The notes below the pieces were generated by a model, which had not been told where the DNA came from, ran no database searches, and was given only the letters and a program-made list of their open reading frames with translations. Below, in pieces: positions 24,806 through 32,706 of a stretch of 57,746 nucleotides of DNA. The stretch is from contig VAWW01000012.1 in assembly GCA_005884575.1 (NCBI GenBank), positions 1-57,746 of the forward strand. The letters are read 5' to 3'. This stretch comes from Actinomycetota bacterium. Lineage in GTDB: Bacteria; Actinomycetota; Thermoleophilia; Gaiellales; Gaiellaceae. How positions within the stretch are numbered: the stretch's first letter is position 1; each line of letters begins with the position of its first letter. A program made the translations under genes and the position numbers.

Positions 24806-26323
24806 CTACCGAGAAGCGGCGAGGAGGTCGCCGAAGGTGTCCTGGATCAGCCAGTCGAACTGCCGCGGGACGCGGCCGTCGACGTCCGCGTAGTCGCGCA
24901 GGTAGAAGAGGTACGAGCGCCACTCCTCGGCGCGCTCCGGATGCTCGGGCGCATGCTCGGCGACGAGACGCTCGAGCTCGTCGAGGCGTAGGCCGGGCTC
25001 GTCGGACGGGACCTGGACAGGGGCTTCGGCGGCGGCCGGCGTCGCGACCGCGAGCTCCGACTCGCGGGCGGTCAGGTCCTGAGCCCGGCGGGCGAGATTC
25101 TCCTCTGCCTCGCGGAGGGTCTCCTCGAGCTTCTCGAGGTCACCGGCCTTGCCCTCGAGCGCGCGCTCCCGCTCGTCGAGCGCTGCGACCCGCTCCTCGA
25201 GCTCGAGGAGGCGCCGGGCGAGGTCCTCTTCCTGCTTCCGGCCGGCCGAGTCGTCCGCCGGCACCGGCCTCGGCGGGGGCGCCTCGCCGAGCGCGCGCTC
25301 GCGCCGGTCGAGCTCGACGGAGCGCCGTAGAATCGCGCGCTCGCGGTCGGTGATCGCGGCGACGCGCGCCTCGAGCGCGTGCTCGCGCTCCGCCAGACGC
25401 GTCTCTCCTTCGCGGTCCGCGATCGCGGCGCGGAGCTCCTCGAGCTTCTCGGTCACGTCGCGCTCCCGGACGGCGAGCGAGGCCTCGCGGGCGGCGAGCC
25501 GCTCCTGCTCCTGCGCAAGCGCCTCGATCCGCTCCTCCAGGCGCTGTTCGAGCCCCGCGACGATCCGCTCGGGCATGCCCGGATCGTACTCCGGAGGCTC
25601 GCGGCGCCGCGCGGCGGCGCCGAGGAGCAGGGCGAGCAGCGCGCCTGTGCCGAGGCCGATCAGCGTGCCGAAAATCGTCCAGCGCCACGGATGCGGCCAG
25701 GCCGCCGAGGCCGGAGCGACCGCCTCGCTGCCGTGGCGGACCGTCGGGTCGGCGGTGCCGACCAGCGCCTGCAGGTCCCCGAGGCGGCGCTGGAGCCGAA
25801 CCCCCTCGGGGCTCAGGCGGCCGTTCGGCGGCAGCGCGACGAGCCGCGCCTGGATGCGCCGGACTGCGCTCGCGATCTCGCTCTGATATCCCGCCGACCG
25901 ACGTGTGATGAACGCGTCGACGAACGCGTTGGCAAGTTGCGCGGCGCGCGCGGGATCCCGGTCGCTCGCGACGACGTCGACCGCGTCGCTCGATGCGTCA
26001 CGATGCGCATGGACGGCGCGGAGGATCGACGTCCGCGAGCCGGGCAGACCGAGCCGCACGCGGACGGCCTCCGCGACCTCCGGCGCCTCGATCAGACGCG
26101 CAGCCGTCGCCGCGGCGGTGCGCCGGCTCGTGTCGTGCAGGACGTCGATCCCGAGCAGCGTCGGGTCGGACGGCGCCGCCGGCTGGACGACGAGCGTCGC
26201 AGTCGCCTCGTAGCGCTTCGCCGCGGTGAAGCCGAACCCCGCGGCCACGGCGGCGCCGGCCGCGCCGAGAGTCGCGACGAGCAGCCATCGCTTCCACAGG
26301 TCGGACAGAGCCGCCACGAGCAC
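24806..26323 (-). CDS. Wzz-like polysaccharide chain-length/export protein with long coiled coil
   Basis: A 505-residue inner-membrane protein. An N-terminal TM helix (residues 13-33) leads to a Wzz-type periplasmic domain (YEATATLVVQPAAPSD, ARAAQLANAFVDAFI). A second TM helix lies near residues 205-230, then a long heptad-rich coiled coil (about 245-425). The C-terminal cytosolic domain includes RAEEWRSYLFYLRDY and QFDWLIQDTFGDLL. Wzz proteins set polymer length and partner with BY-kinases; here the kinase domain is replaced by the coiled coil. The GTG start lies 6 bases after GATAAT (minus, 26330-26335). Confidence 0.7.
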   Translation of the reverse strand: MLVAALSDLWKRWLLVATLGAAGAAVAAGFGFTAAKRYEATATLVVQPAAPSDPTLLGIDVLHDTSRRTAAATAARLIEAPEVAEAVRVRLGLPGSRTSILRAVHAHRDASSDAVDVVASDRDPARAAQLANAFVDAFITRRSAGYQSEIASAVRRIQARLVALPPNGRLSPEGVRLQRRLGDLQALVGTADPTVRHGSEAVAPASAAWPHPWRWTIFGTLIGLGTGALLALLLGAAARRREPPEYDPGMPERIVAGLEQRLEERIEALAQEQERLAAREASLAVRERDVTEKLEELRAAIADREGETRLAEREHALEARVAAITDRERAILRRSVELDRRERALGEAPPPRPVPADDSAGRKQEEDLARRLLELEERVAALDERERALEGKAGDLEKLEETLREAEENLARRAQDLTARESELAVATPAAAEAPVQVPSDEPGLRLDELERLVAEHAPEHPERAEEWRSYLFYLRDYADVDGRVPRQFDWLIQDTFGDLLAASR

Positions 26324-26368
26324 CCAGGCATTATCGGCAGGCGGCGCGACGGAGCTCTATTTGGGCGC

Positions 26369-26480
26369 TTACCGCGCGCCGGAGCCGGACGGGAACGTCG
26401 AGACCGTCTTGAGGCAGATCGCGAGATCGACGACGAGGCTGCGGTGGCGCAGGTACCAGCGGTCGTCCGGGCAGCCCACT
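26369..26480 (-). pseudogene. C-terminal remnant of a sugar-phosphate transferase
   Basis: About 35 residues ending in TAA at 26369 (DDRWYLRHRSLVVDLAICL, then KTV) match the extreme C-terminus of WcaJ/WbaP-type polyprenyl-phosphate sugar transferases, which end in a WYxxHxSLxxDLxIxLRTV pattern. Nothing else of the enzyme is found upstream, where the divergent epimerase gene begins. It sits directly upstream of the Wzz-like gene, as expected for an eroded exopolysaccharide locus. Confidence 0.55.
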
Positions 26481-26525
26481 GCTACGCCGCCTGCTTCAGC
26501 AAGCCCGCTAGGCTCTCCGACGTCC

Positions 26526-27515
26526 ATGGGGAAGGCTCTGATCACGGGCGGCGGCGGGTTCGTCGGCTCGCACCTCGCCGAGCTCCTCCTCGCCGACGGA
26601 TGGGAGGTCTTCGCGCTCGACGACCTCTCGACGGGCTCGCGGCGAAACATCGAGCACCTGATGGAACGGCGCGACTTCCATCTCGTCGTCGACTCCGTCC
26701 TCTCGCGCTCGGTCGTGAACGAGCTCGTGAACAAGTGCGACGTCGTCTATCACCTCGCTGCCGCCGTCGGCGTGCGACTGATCGTCGAAGAGCCTGTGCG
26801 GACGCTGGTGACGAACGTCCAGGGCACCGAGAACGTGCTCGAAGAGTGCAACCGCTTCTCCAAGCGCGTCCTCGTCGCATCGACGTCGGAGGTCTACGGC
26901 GACCACCGCGAGGAGGCTCCACTCTCCGAGGATGCGCGGCGCATCTACGGGCCGACGACGCAGCGGCGCTGGGCCTACGCCGACTCGAAGGCGATGGATG
27001 AGTTCCTCGCCCTCGCCTACCACCAGGAGCGCGGCCTCGACGCCGTCATCGTCCGGCTCTTCAACACGGTCGGGCCGCGCCAGAGCGGCCAGTACGGCAT
27101 GGTGATCCCTCGCTTCATCCAGGCCGCGCTGGCCGGGCGGCCGATCGAGATTCACGGCGACGGCACGCAGACGCGCTGCTTCTGTCACGTCCAGGACACG
27201 ATCTTGGCGCTGCGCGATCTGATGGACCTCCCGCGGGCGAGCGGCGAGATCTACAACATCGGCTCGCAGGAGCGCATTCGCATCCTCGACCTGGCCGAAC
27301 GGATCAAGCAGGCGACCGGCTCGCACTCCGAGCTCGCGTTCATCCCCTACGAGGAGGTCTACGGCCAGGGAATCGAGGACATGCTCCACCGGATTCCGTC
27401 CATCGACAAGGTGCGGGATGCGGTGGGGTGGCGTCCGTCGCGCACGCTCGGCCAGGTGATCGACGACGTGATCGAGCACGTCCGCAGCGCTCCCGTTCTC
27501 GTCGACACGGCCTAG
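26526..27515 (+). CDS. NAD-dependent nucleotide-sugar epimerase/dehydratase
   Basis: A 329-residue extended SDR. The NAD-binding motif is ITGGGGFVGSHLAELL, the catalytic triad is Ser/Thr in VASTSEVYGD and YADSK (Tyr-x3-Lys), and substrate-side motifs are RLFNTVGPRQSG and HGDGTQTRCFCHVQD. It most resembles UDP-glucuronate decarboxylase or dTDP-glucose 4,6-dehydratase relatives; the exact sugar is uncertain. It probably made a precursor for the exopolysaccharide locus whose other genes here are remnants. TAGGCT lies 11 bases before the ATG. Confidence 0.88.
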   Translation: MGKALITGGGGFVGSHLAELLLADGWEVFALDDLSTGSRRNIEHLMERRDFHLVVDSVLSRSVVNELVNKCDVVYHLAAAVGVRLIVEEPVRTLVTNVQGTENVLEECNRFSKRVLVASTSEVYGDHREEAPLSEDARRIYGPTTQRRWAYADSKAMDEFLALAYHQERGLDAVIVRLFNTVGPRQSGQYGMVIPRFIQAALAGRPIEIHGDGTQTRCFCHVQDTILALRDLMDLPRASGEIYNIGSQERIRILDLAERIKQATGSHSELAFIPYEEVYGQGIEDMLHRIPSIDKVRDAVGWRPSRTLGQVIDDVIEHVRSAPVLVDTA

Positions 27516-27529
27516 CCGAAGCCGCGTCG

Positions 27530-27860
27530 GAGTGCGCGCGCGGCGGCGATCTTCGCGCCGACCCGCGAAAGACGATCACGCCGGTAGACACGTAGAGGTC
27601 GGCTGAGCCCGGCAGGCCGAACGCCGCCGCGTAGCCGGCCGTCGCAGCGGCCGCGCGCACCCGCGCGTCGTTCTCTCCGTCGGGGTGGGCGAGATAGGTG
27701 AACGGCCGTCCGAGCTCGTGCTCGATCCGCTCTTTCGAGTCGCGCAGCTCGCGGCCGAGCTCTGCATCGCCGAGCTCGGTCAGGTGCGGATGCGAGACGG
27801 TGTGAGAGCCGATCTATGGCCGCGTGCGGCGAGCTCGCACAGCTCGCCCAGGTCATCGTC
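27530..27860 (-). pseudogene. polysaccharide deacetylase fragment
   Basis: On the minus strand GELCELAARGH is followed in a shifted frame by SHTVSHPHLTELGDAEL, DSKERIEHELGRPFTYLAHPDGE (given in part) and TAGYAAAFG. These are the metal-binding HxxSH and the Y(L)AYP-like blocks of NodB-type deacetylases. One G appears lost after the His codon near 27813. The N-terminal FDDG block is absent and the C-terminus runs on without a proper end, so this is a fragment. It is another eroded part of the exopolysaccharide locus. Confidence 0.65.
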
Positions 27861-27879
27861 GCGAGCTCGTCCGACGGCC

Positions 27880-28150
27880 CCCGGCGGGAGCCCTGGAGCC
27901 GCGGCGAGTGCGATCGCGAGCGCGTACGTGATCGACGTCAACCCGCGAATCTACGGCGCGATCGGACTCGCGATCGCGGCCGGCCAGAACTTGCCTGCGA
28001 TCTGGACCGATCTCCTGCTCGGGAGGACACCGCTCGTGCGGCCGGACTGATCCCGCGAAGGCGGACGACGCATGCCGTCTTCTCGTGGCGCGACCCGGCG
28101 CCCGTGTTGACGCTCGCGGAGCACTGTGCGGGCCGACTCGGGCGGTGAGC
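27880..28150 (+). pseudogene. ATP-grasp enzyme C-terminal fragment
   Basis: An open frame ending at the TGA at 28048-28050 reads YVIDVNPRIYGAIGLAIAAG and then NLPAIWTDLLLGR. This matches the metal-ligand end (xxDVNPR) of ATP-grasp carboxylate-amine ligases of the type found in exopolysaccharide or carbamoyl-phosphate-synthase-like proteins. The following 100 bases, in another frame (RTTHAVFSWRDPAPVL), may be the rest of the same tail. The upstream ATP-binding part is missing. The region between the epimerase and lysS otherwise holds nothing I can identify. Confidence 0.5.
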
Positions 28151-28181
28151 CGGAGCCTGTGCCGCGCGTCGCCCGTCCCTG

Positions 28182-29576
28182 CTAGCGCCGCGGCCGAAGC
28201 GCCGGAAACAGGATCACGTCGCGGATCGTCTCGGCGCCGCTCAGCACCATCGCGAGGCGGTCGATTCCGAGCCCGAGTCCGCCGGTCGGCGGCATCCCGT
28301 ACGAGAGCGCCTCGACGTAGTCCGGGTCGCCCTGCTCGCCGCCGGCGACGCCTGCCTGCATCGCGAATCGCTCGGCCTGTTCCTCGGCATCGTTGATCTC
28401 GCTGAAAGCGTTGCCGAGCTCCATTCCGCCGACGTAGTACTCGAACCGCTCGACGATCGCGGGATCGTCGTCCGTCGCGCGCGCGAAGGGCGAGAGCTCG
28501 ACCGGATAGTCGTAGAGGATCGTCGGCTCGATCAGGCTCGCCTCGACGAAGTGCGAGAGCGCGTGATCGATCAGCTGCGCCCAGTCGCCGTCGTGAGACG
28601 TGTCGACCTCGCGCTCGTCGAGACGCCTGCGCAGCTCGTCGGCGTCCCGCGTCCAGAGCCCGTGCTGCTCGAGCGCGTCGATGAGCTTCAAGCGACGCCA
28701 CGGTGCCTTCAGATCGATGCTGTGGCCACGGAAGGTGACGACCGTGCCGCCGACCGTCTCACGCGCGACCTCCTCGACGAGCCGCTCGATCCGCTCCATC
28801 GTGTCGCGGTAGTCGGCGTACGCCTCGTACCACTCGACCATCGTGAACTCCGGGTTGTGTTTGTAGGACATGCCCTCGTTCCGGAAGTCCTTGCCGATCT
28901 CGTACACCCTCTCGAGCCCGCCGACGATCAACCGCTTCAGATAGAGCTCCGTCGCGATGCGCAGGTAGAAGTCGGCGTCGAGCGCGTTGTAGTGGGTCAC
29001 GAACGGTTCGGCGAACGCGCCCCCGTACTGCGGCTGCAGAACCGGCGTCTCGACTTCGACGAACCCCCAGTCGTCGAGGCGGCGGCGGACCGCCGCGACC
29101 ATGCGCGAGCGCAGCAACGCCAGCGTGCGCGAATCCTCGTTCATCAGCAGGTCGAGGTAGCGACGCCGGTATCGCGCCTCGACGTCCGTGAGCCCGTGGA
29201 ACGTGTCCGGCAGCGGGCTTCGGTTGCGCGCGAGCAGCTCGAGTGAGTCGACCATCAGCGAAGGCTCGCCGCGACGCGACTTTGCGGGGGCGCCGCTCGC
29301 GCCGACGACGTCGCCGAGGTGGAGGTCGATCTGGCCGGTGCGGTCCAGCGGGCACAGCAGCTGGATGCGCCCGGAGCGGTCGACGAGGTCGAGGAACACG
29401 AGCTTGCCCATGTCCCTACGGGCCATCACGCGACCCGCGACGCGAAAGGTTTCCTCCGCCTGCGCGCCGTCCACGAGCGGCTCGGCCGCGGCACGCACGT
29501 CGGCGATCTCGGTGCGGTCGGGAAAGCGCTTCGGCGTCGGCACGAGGGGCGAGTCTACGTCGCCCAGATCGCCCAC
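28182..29576 (-). CDS. lysS: lysyl-tRNA synthetase, class II
   Basis: A 464-residue class II synthetase. The N-terminal OB-fold (RVAGRVMARRDMGKLVFLDL) is followed by motif 1 (VEVETPVLQPQYGGA), motif 2 (IGKDFRNEGMSYKHNPEFT) and motif 3 (GLGLGIDRLAMVL). It charges tRNA-Lys. The GTG at 29576 overlaps the upstream gene by 22 bases; a GTG at 29543 is a non-overlapping alternative and neither has a good ribosome binding site. In Bacillus lysS likewise follows dusB and precedes the clpC cluster. Confidence 0.95.
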   Translation of the reverse strand: MGDLGDVDSPLVPTPKRFPDRTEIADVRAAAEPLVDGAQAEETFRVAGRVMARRDMGKLVFLDLVDRSGRIQLLCPLDRTGQIDLHLGDVVGASGAPAKSRRGEPSLMVDSLELLARNRSPLPDTFHGLTDVEARYRRRYLDLLMNEDSRTLALLRSRMVAAVRRRLDDWGFVEVETPVLQPQYGGAFAEPFVTHYNALDADFYLRIATELYLKRLIVGGLERVYEIGKDFRNEGMSYKHNPEFTMVEWYEAYADYRDTMERIERLVEEVARETVGGTVVTFRGHSIDLKAPWRRLKLIDALEQHGLWTRDADELRRRLDEREVDTSHDGDWAQLIDHALSHFVEASLIEPTILYDYPVELSPFARATDDDPAIVERFEYYVGGMELGNAFSEINDAEEQAERFAMQAGVAGGEQGDPDYVEALSYGMPPTGGLGLGIDRLAMVLSGAETIRDVILFPALRPRR

Positions 29577-30109
29577 CCGATCAGGATCCCGATCCCGAGC
29601 GCGACCGCGAAAAGCGCGGCGCCGACAGCCGCCGCGGCGAGCTCGCGCCGACGCCGACCCGTCTGCGGGACGGGCTCGCCTCCGAGCAGGCGAAGCACGC
29701 TCTCCGCGATTCGCTCGGCGGTGACGCCGAGGTCGAGCAGGATGCGTGCGGCGACGCCCTCGTTCTCGCGTGCGAGGCCGAGCAGGATGTGCTCGGTCCC
29801 GATCCAGTTATGTCCGAGCGCGAGCGCCTCGCGCAGCGAGAGCTCGAGCACCTTCTTCGCACGCGGCGTGAACGGGATCTGGCCGGAGCTGACCTCGTCG
29901 CCTCGACCGACGATTTGCGCGACCTGGCTCCGGATCTCCTCGAGCGTCACCCCGAGCTCGCCGAGGACGCGTGCCGCGATCCCCTCCTCCTCGCGCAGGA
30001 GTCCGAGCAGGATGTGCTCGGTGCCGATGTAGTTGTGCGAGAGCGCCCGCGCCTCCTCCTGTGCGAGCACCACGACCTCCCGTGCGCGCCCGGTGAAGCG
30101 CTCGAACAC
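29555..30109 (-). CDS. stand-alone Clp N-terminal domain protein with C-terminal membrane anchor
   Basis: A 184-residue protein. Residues 1-143 are a complete double Clp-N domain nearly identical to the ClpC N-domain encoded at 22075-24609 ([50 protein letters not shown]). No AAA module follows. After an RRRR stretch comes one hydrophobic helix (AAAAVGAALFAVALGIGILIG). It therefore looks like a membrane-tethered copy of the ClpC adaptor-binding domain, perhaps a decoy or localiser. The GTG start directly follows the PHP stop codon, and its end overlaps lysS, so it is co-expressed with both. Confidence 0.88.
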   Translation of the reverse strand: MFERFTGRAREVVVLAQEEARALSHNYIGTEHILLGLLREEEGIAARVLGELGVTLEEIRSQVAQIVGRGDEVSSGQIPFTPRAKKVLELSLREALALGHNWIGTEHILLGLARENEGVAARILLDLGVTAERIAESVLRLLGGEPVPQTGRRRRELAAAAVGAALFAVALGIGILIGWAIWAT

Positions 30110-30865
30110 CTAGCGAACCCACCCGAAACGGCGCCGCCGCGGCGCCGGCGGTCGCGCCGGGATGTGCTCCCCGCCGACGATCGCGGCGGGAACTTCGACG
30201 GTCAGCCACCGCGCGAGAGCAGGATCGCCGATCGCCTCGGCCGCAGAGGACATCCCGATCTGCCGGATCGACGGCGCGTGCGCGTCGCTCGCAAGCAGAT
30301 GGGCGAGCCCGAGCTCGAGCAGCCGGAAGGCCGCGTCGCGCGGTCGCCGGCCGAGCCGGCCGTCCACCGACGCGGCCGTCAGCTGGACGAGCGCGCCGCC
30401 CTCGACGATCGGCGCGAGCTGCTCCGGCCGCGCCTGCACCTCTGCGCTCCGCTCCGGATGCGCGATCACCGGGCGGAAGCCGCGCGTCCGGAGGCCGAAG
30501 ACGGTGTCCGCGAGCCCGAGCGGCCAGCCGTGGTACGGGAACTCCAGCAGCAGCACACTCGCGTTGCCGCCGAGACCGAAGCACCGCAGCTCATCGTCCG
30601 GCAGCTCCGCGAGCCGCTGCAGGTCGAGCTCGCCCCCGGCCAGCACCTGCAGCTCGACGCCGGCCGCGGCGAGCGCCTCCCGGAGCTCGGCAAGACGAAG
30701 CTCCATCGTCTCCGCAGTCGTCGGATAGTCGCCGCGAACGTGCGGCGTCGCCGCAATCACCGTGACGCCGTCCGCGACCGCGGACCGGGCCATCTCCACG
30801 CCGTCCTCGACCGTCGCGGCCCCGTCGTCGACGCCGTGGAGGATGTGGGAGTGGAGATCGATCAT
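30110..30865 (-). CDS. CpsB/CapC (YwqE)-type PHP tyrosine phosphatase
   Basis: A 251-residue PHP-domain protein. The metal ligands are visible in MIDLHSHILHGVDDG, AATPHVRG, LLEFPYHG, VIAHPERS and LLASDAHA. CpsB/YwqE enzymes dephosphorylate tyrosine on BY-kinases that control capsule and exopolysaccharide polymerisation. That fits the Wzz-like gene and exopolysaccharide remnants nearby. The ATG at 30865 lies 7 bases after TAGGCT (minus, 30873-30878), suggesting a leaderless start for the php-clpN-lysS operon. The C-terminal tail is basic (RRRRFGWVR). Confidence 0.85.
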   Translation of the reverse strand: MIDLHSHILHGVDDGAATVEDGVEMARSAVADGVTVIAATPHVRGDYPTTAETMELRLAELREALAAAGVELQVLAGGELDLQRLAELPDDELRCFGLGGNASVLLLEFPYHGWPLGLADTVFGLRTRGFRPVIAHPERSAEVQARPEQLAPIVEGGALVQLTAASVDGRLGRRPRDAAFRLLELGLAHLLASDAHAPSIRQIGMSSAAEAIGDPALARWLTVEVPAAIVGGEHIPARPPAPRRRRFGWVR

Positions 30866-31047
30866 CCGGCCCAGCCTAGGGACTGCAACGGGATCGGGCC
30901 TAGCGGGTTCCTGGCGACCCGCTCGGCGCACGAGCGCGGAGGTCACAGTGCGCTAGCACGGGGTCGGAAGCGATCGTGCGTCGAGCGGGACGCGCCGTCG
31001 GTGGAAGCCGGCTCCGCCGGCCGGAACCGAAGGCGGCCGGGGACGCG

Positions 31048-31521
31048 CTAGGCGGCCTTGATGTCCAGGATCTTGTACTTGAGGCTGCCGCGCGGCGCAG
31101 CGACCTCGACGACCTCGCCCTTCTTGCGGCCCATGATCGCCTTGCCGACCGGCGACTCGTTCGACAGCTTGTTCTCGGCGGGATCGGCCTCGGCCGAGCC
31201 GACGATGCTGTACTCGACGGTCTGGTTCGCGTCCATGTCCTTCAGGCGGACCTTCGTCCCGATCGAGACCTCGCCGGACTTGATCTCCTTCTTCGTCACG
31301 ACGCGGGCGGCCTTCAGCCGCTCCTCGAGCATCGCGATCCGGGCCTCGAGATGGGCCTGTTCGTTCTTCGCGTCGTCGTACTCCGCGTTCTCGGCGATGT
31401 CCCCGAACTCGCGCGCGACGCGGATCCGCTCCGCGACCTCGCGGCGCTTGTCGTTCGACAGGTAGTCGATCTCCTTCTGGAGCTTCTTGTAGCCCTCGGC
31501 GGTGAGGATGACTTCCTTCAC
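31048..31521 (-). CDS. greA: transcription elongation factor GreA
   Basis: A 157-residue protein. The N-terminal coiled coil (LTAEGYKKLQKEIDYL ... AREFGDIAENAEYDDAKNEQ) has the conserved acidic tip (DIxENAEY) that enters the RNA polymerase secondary channel. The C-terminal FKBP-like domain includes LSNESPVGKAIMGRKKGE. GreA stimulates cleavage of backtracked RNA. A GTG start with AGGAGG 6 bases upstream is clear. It has a consensus promoter and a terminator-like hairpin in its leader (separate entries). Confidence 0.96.
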   Translation of the reverse strand: MKEVILTAEGYKKLQKEIDYLSNDKRREVAERIRVAREFGDIAENAEYDDAKNEQAHLEARIAMLEERLKAARVVTKKEIKSGEVSIGTKVRLKDMDANQTVEYSIVGSAEADPAENKLSNESPVGKAIMGRKKGEVVEVAAPRGSLKYKILDIKAA

Positions 31522-31548
31522 AGCGGTCCTCCTGACCCCTGCACCACG

Positions 31549-31575
31549 AAAAACGCGGCGCCTCGGAGGGCGCCG
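31549..31575 (-). terminator. attenuator-like hairpin in the greA leader
   Basis: On the minus strand CGGCGCC-CTCCGA-GGCGCCG is a perfect 7-bp stem followed by CGTTTTTCG. It lies between the greA promoter and its ribosome binding site, so it can only terminate greA's own transcript. E. coli greA is known to have a leader terminator that gives feedback control; a similar loop is inferred here. Confidence 0.7.
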
Positions 31576-31586
31576 TGCGGGCGGGA

Positions 31587-31615
31587 AATATAGCGGTGAC
31601 CCAGGGCGACGGCAA
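31587..31615 (-). promoter_or_regulatory. consensus-like promoter of greA
   Basis: On the minus strand TTGCCG (31610-31615) and TATATT (31587-31592) are exactly 17 bases apart. This is the best housekeeping promoter match in the window. The transcript would start near 31580, at the foot of the leader hairpin. Confidence 0.75.
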
Positions 31616-31626
31616 GAGCCCCGGGC

Positions 31627-31632
31627 TACGAT
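31627..31632 (+). promoter_or_regulatory. -10 box (TACGAT) upstream of dus
   Basis: TACGAT ends 9 bases before the GTG start of dus and no ribosome binding site intervenes, so the dus mRNA probably starts within 3 bases of its initiation codon. It is back to back with the greA promoter. Confidence 0.5.
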
Positions 31633-31641
31633 TTACACACT

Positions 31642-32706
31642 GTGAACATCGACCTCCGCGAGCCCTGGCGGATCGGCCCTGTGGAGGTGCCGACCCGCGT
31701 CGTCCTGGCCCCCATGGCCGGTGTCAGCGTGCAGGCCTTTCGCCGCCAGGGACGGCGGTTCGGGGCGGGGCTGGTTTGCTCCGAGATGGTCAGCTGCGCC
31801 GGGATCGAGCACCGGAACGAACGGACGCTCGGCTACCTCCGGGTGGCCGGGGACGAGCATCCCCTGGCCATTCAGATCTTCGGCTCGGATCCCGCGGTGA
31901 TGGGCGAGGCGGCCCGGATGGTCGAGGCCGCGGGCGCCGACCTGGTGGACATCAACTTCGGCTGCCCCGTCCGCAAGGTGACGAAGACTGGGGCCGGAGC
32001 GACGCTTCTGGACGACCCGGACCGCGCCTGCCGCATCGTGGCGGCGGTCGCCGACGCGGTCTCGGTGCCCGTCTCGGTGAAGATGCGTCGCGGCACCGAG
32101 AACGGCTCGCGGGCCTGCCTCGAGGTGGGGCCCCGGCTCGTCGAGGCCGGGGCGCAGACGCTGACCCTCCATCCGCGCTCGGCGAGGCAGATGTACACGG
32201 GCGACGCCGATCACTCGCTGACCGCCGATTTCGTCGAGCGGGTCGGCGTGCCGGTGATCGCGTCGGGTGACGTGACCTCGCGCGCGAAGGCGCAGGCCGT
32301 GCTCGCGACGACCGGCGCCGCGGCGGTGATGGTCGGACGCGGCGCCCAGGGCAATCCGTGGGTGCTGCGCGAGATCGTCGACGGCGACGCGGCCGCGCCG
32401 TCGCGCGAGGAGGTCGCCGCCGAGCTCGTCCTCTTCATCCGCGAGACGGTGCGCGAGCTCGGCGAGCGGCGCGCGTCCGGCTTCCTGAAGAAGTTCTACG
32501 GCTGGTACCTCGGCCGCGGGCGGTTCCCGAAGCCGTTCAAGCAGGAGCTCGTGCAGCTCGAGACGACGGACGAGGTCGTCACGCGCCTCTTCGCCGCCGC
32601 CCCCGGCGCGCGCGAGCTCGTCGAGCGGCTCGAGGCCGAACTGCCGGATCCCGCCGACGAGATCCTGCTCGACTCGATGCCGATCAGCCTGTACGGCGGC
32701 GGCTAG
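31642..32706 (+). CDS. dus: tRNA-dihydrouridine synthase, DusB type
   Basis: A 354-residue FMN TIM-barrel. VVLAPMAGVSVQAFRR opens the barrel. The catalytic Cys is in VDINFGCPVRKVTK, SVKMRRGTE and LTLHPRSARQMYTG bind FMN/tRNA, and VMVGRGAQGNPW is the phosphate-binding end. It reduces uridine in tRNA D-loops. Its stop and the convergent coaX stop share a CTAG palindrome at 32703-32706. In Bacillus dusB is in the same neighbourhood, between folK and lysS, but co-directional; here it has been inverted. Confidence 0.93.
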   Translation: MNIDLREPWRIGPVEVPTRVVLAPMAGVSVQAFRRQGRRFGAGLVCSEMVSCAGIEHRNERTLGYLRVAGDEHPLAIQIFGSDPAVMGEAARMVEAAGADLVDINFGCPVRKVTKTGAGATLLDDPDRACRIVAAVADAVSVPVSVKMRRGTENGSRACLEVGPRLVEAGAQTLTLHPRSARQMYTGDADHSLTADFVERVGVPVIASGDVTSRAKAQAVLATTGAAAVMVGRGAQGNPWVLREIVDGDAAAPSREEVAAELVLFIRETVRELGERRASGFLKKFYGWYLGRGRFPKPFKQELVQLETTDEVVTRLFAAAPGARELVERLEAELPDPADEILLDSMPISLYGGG

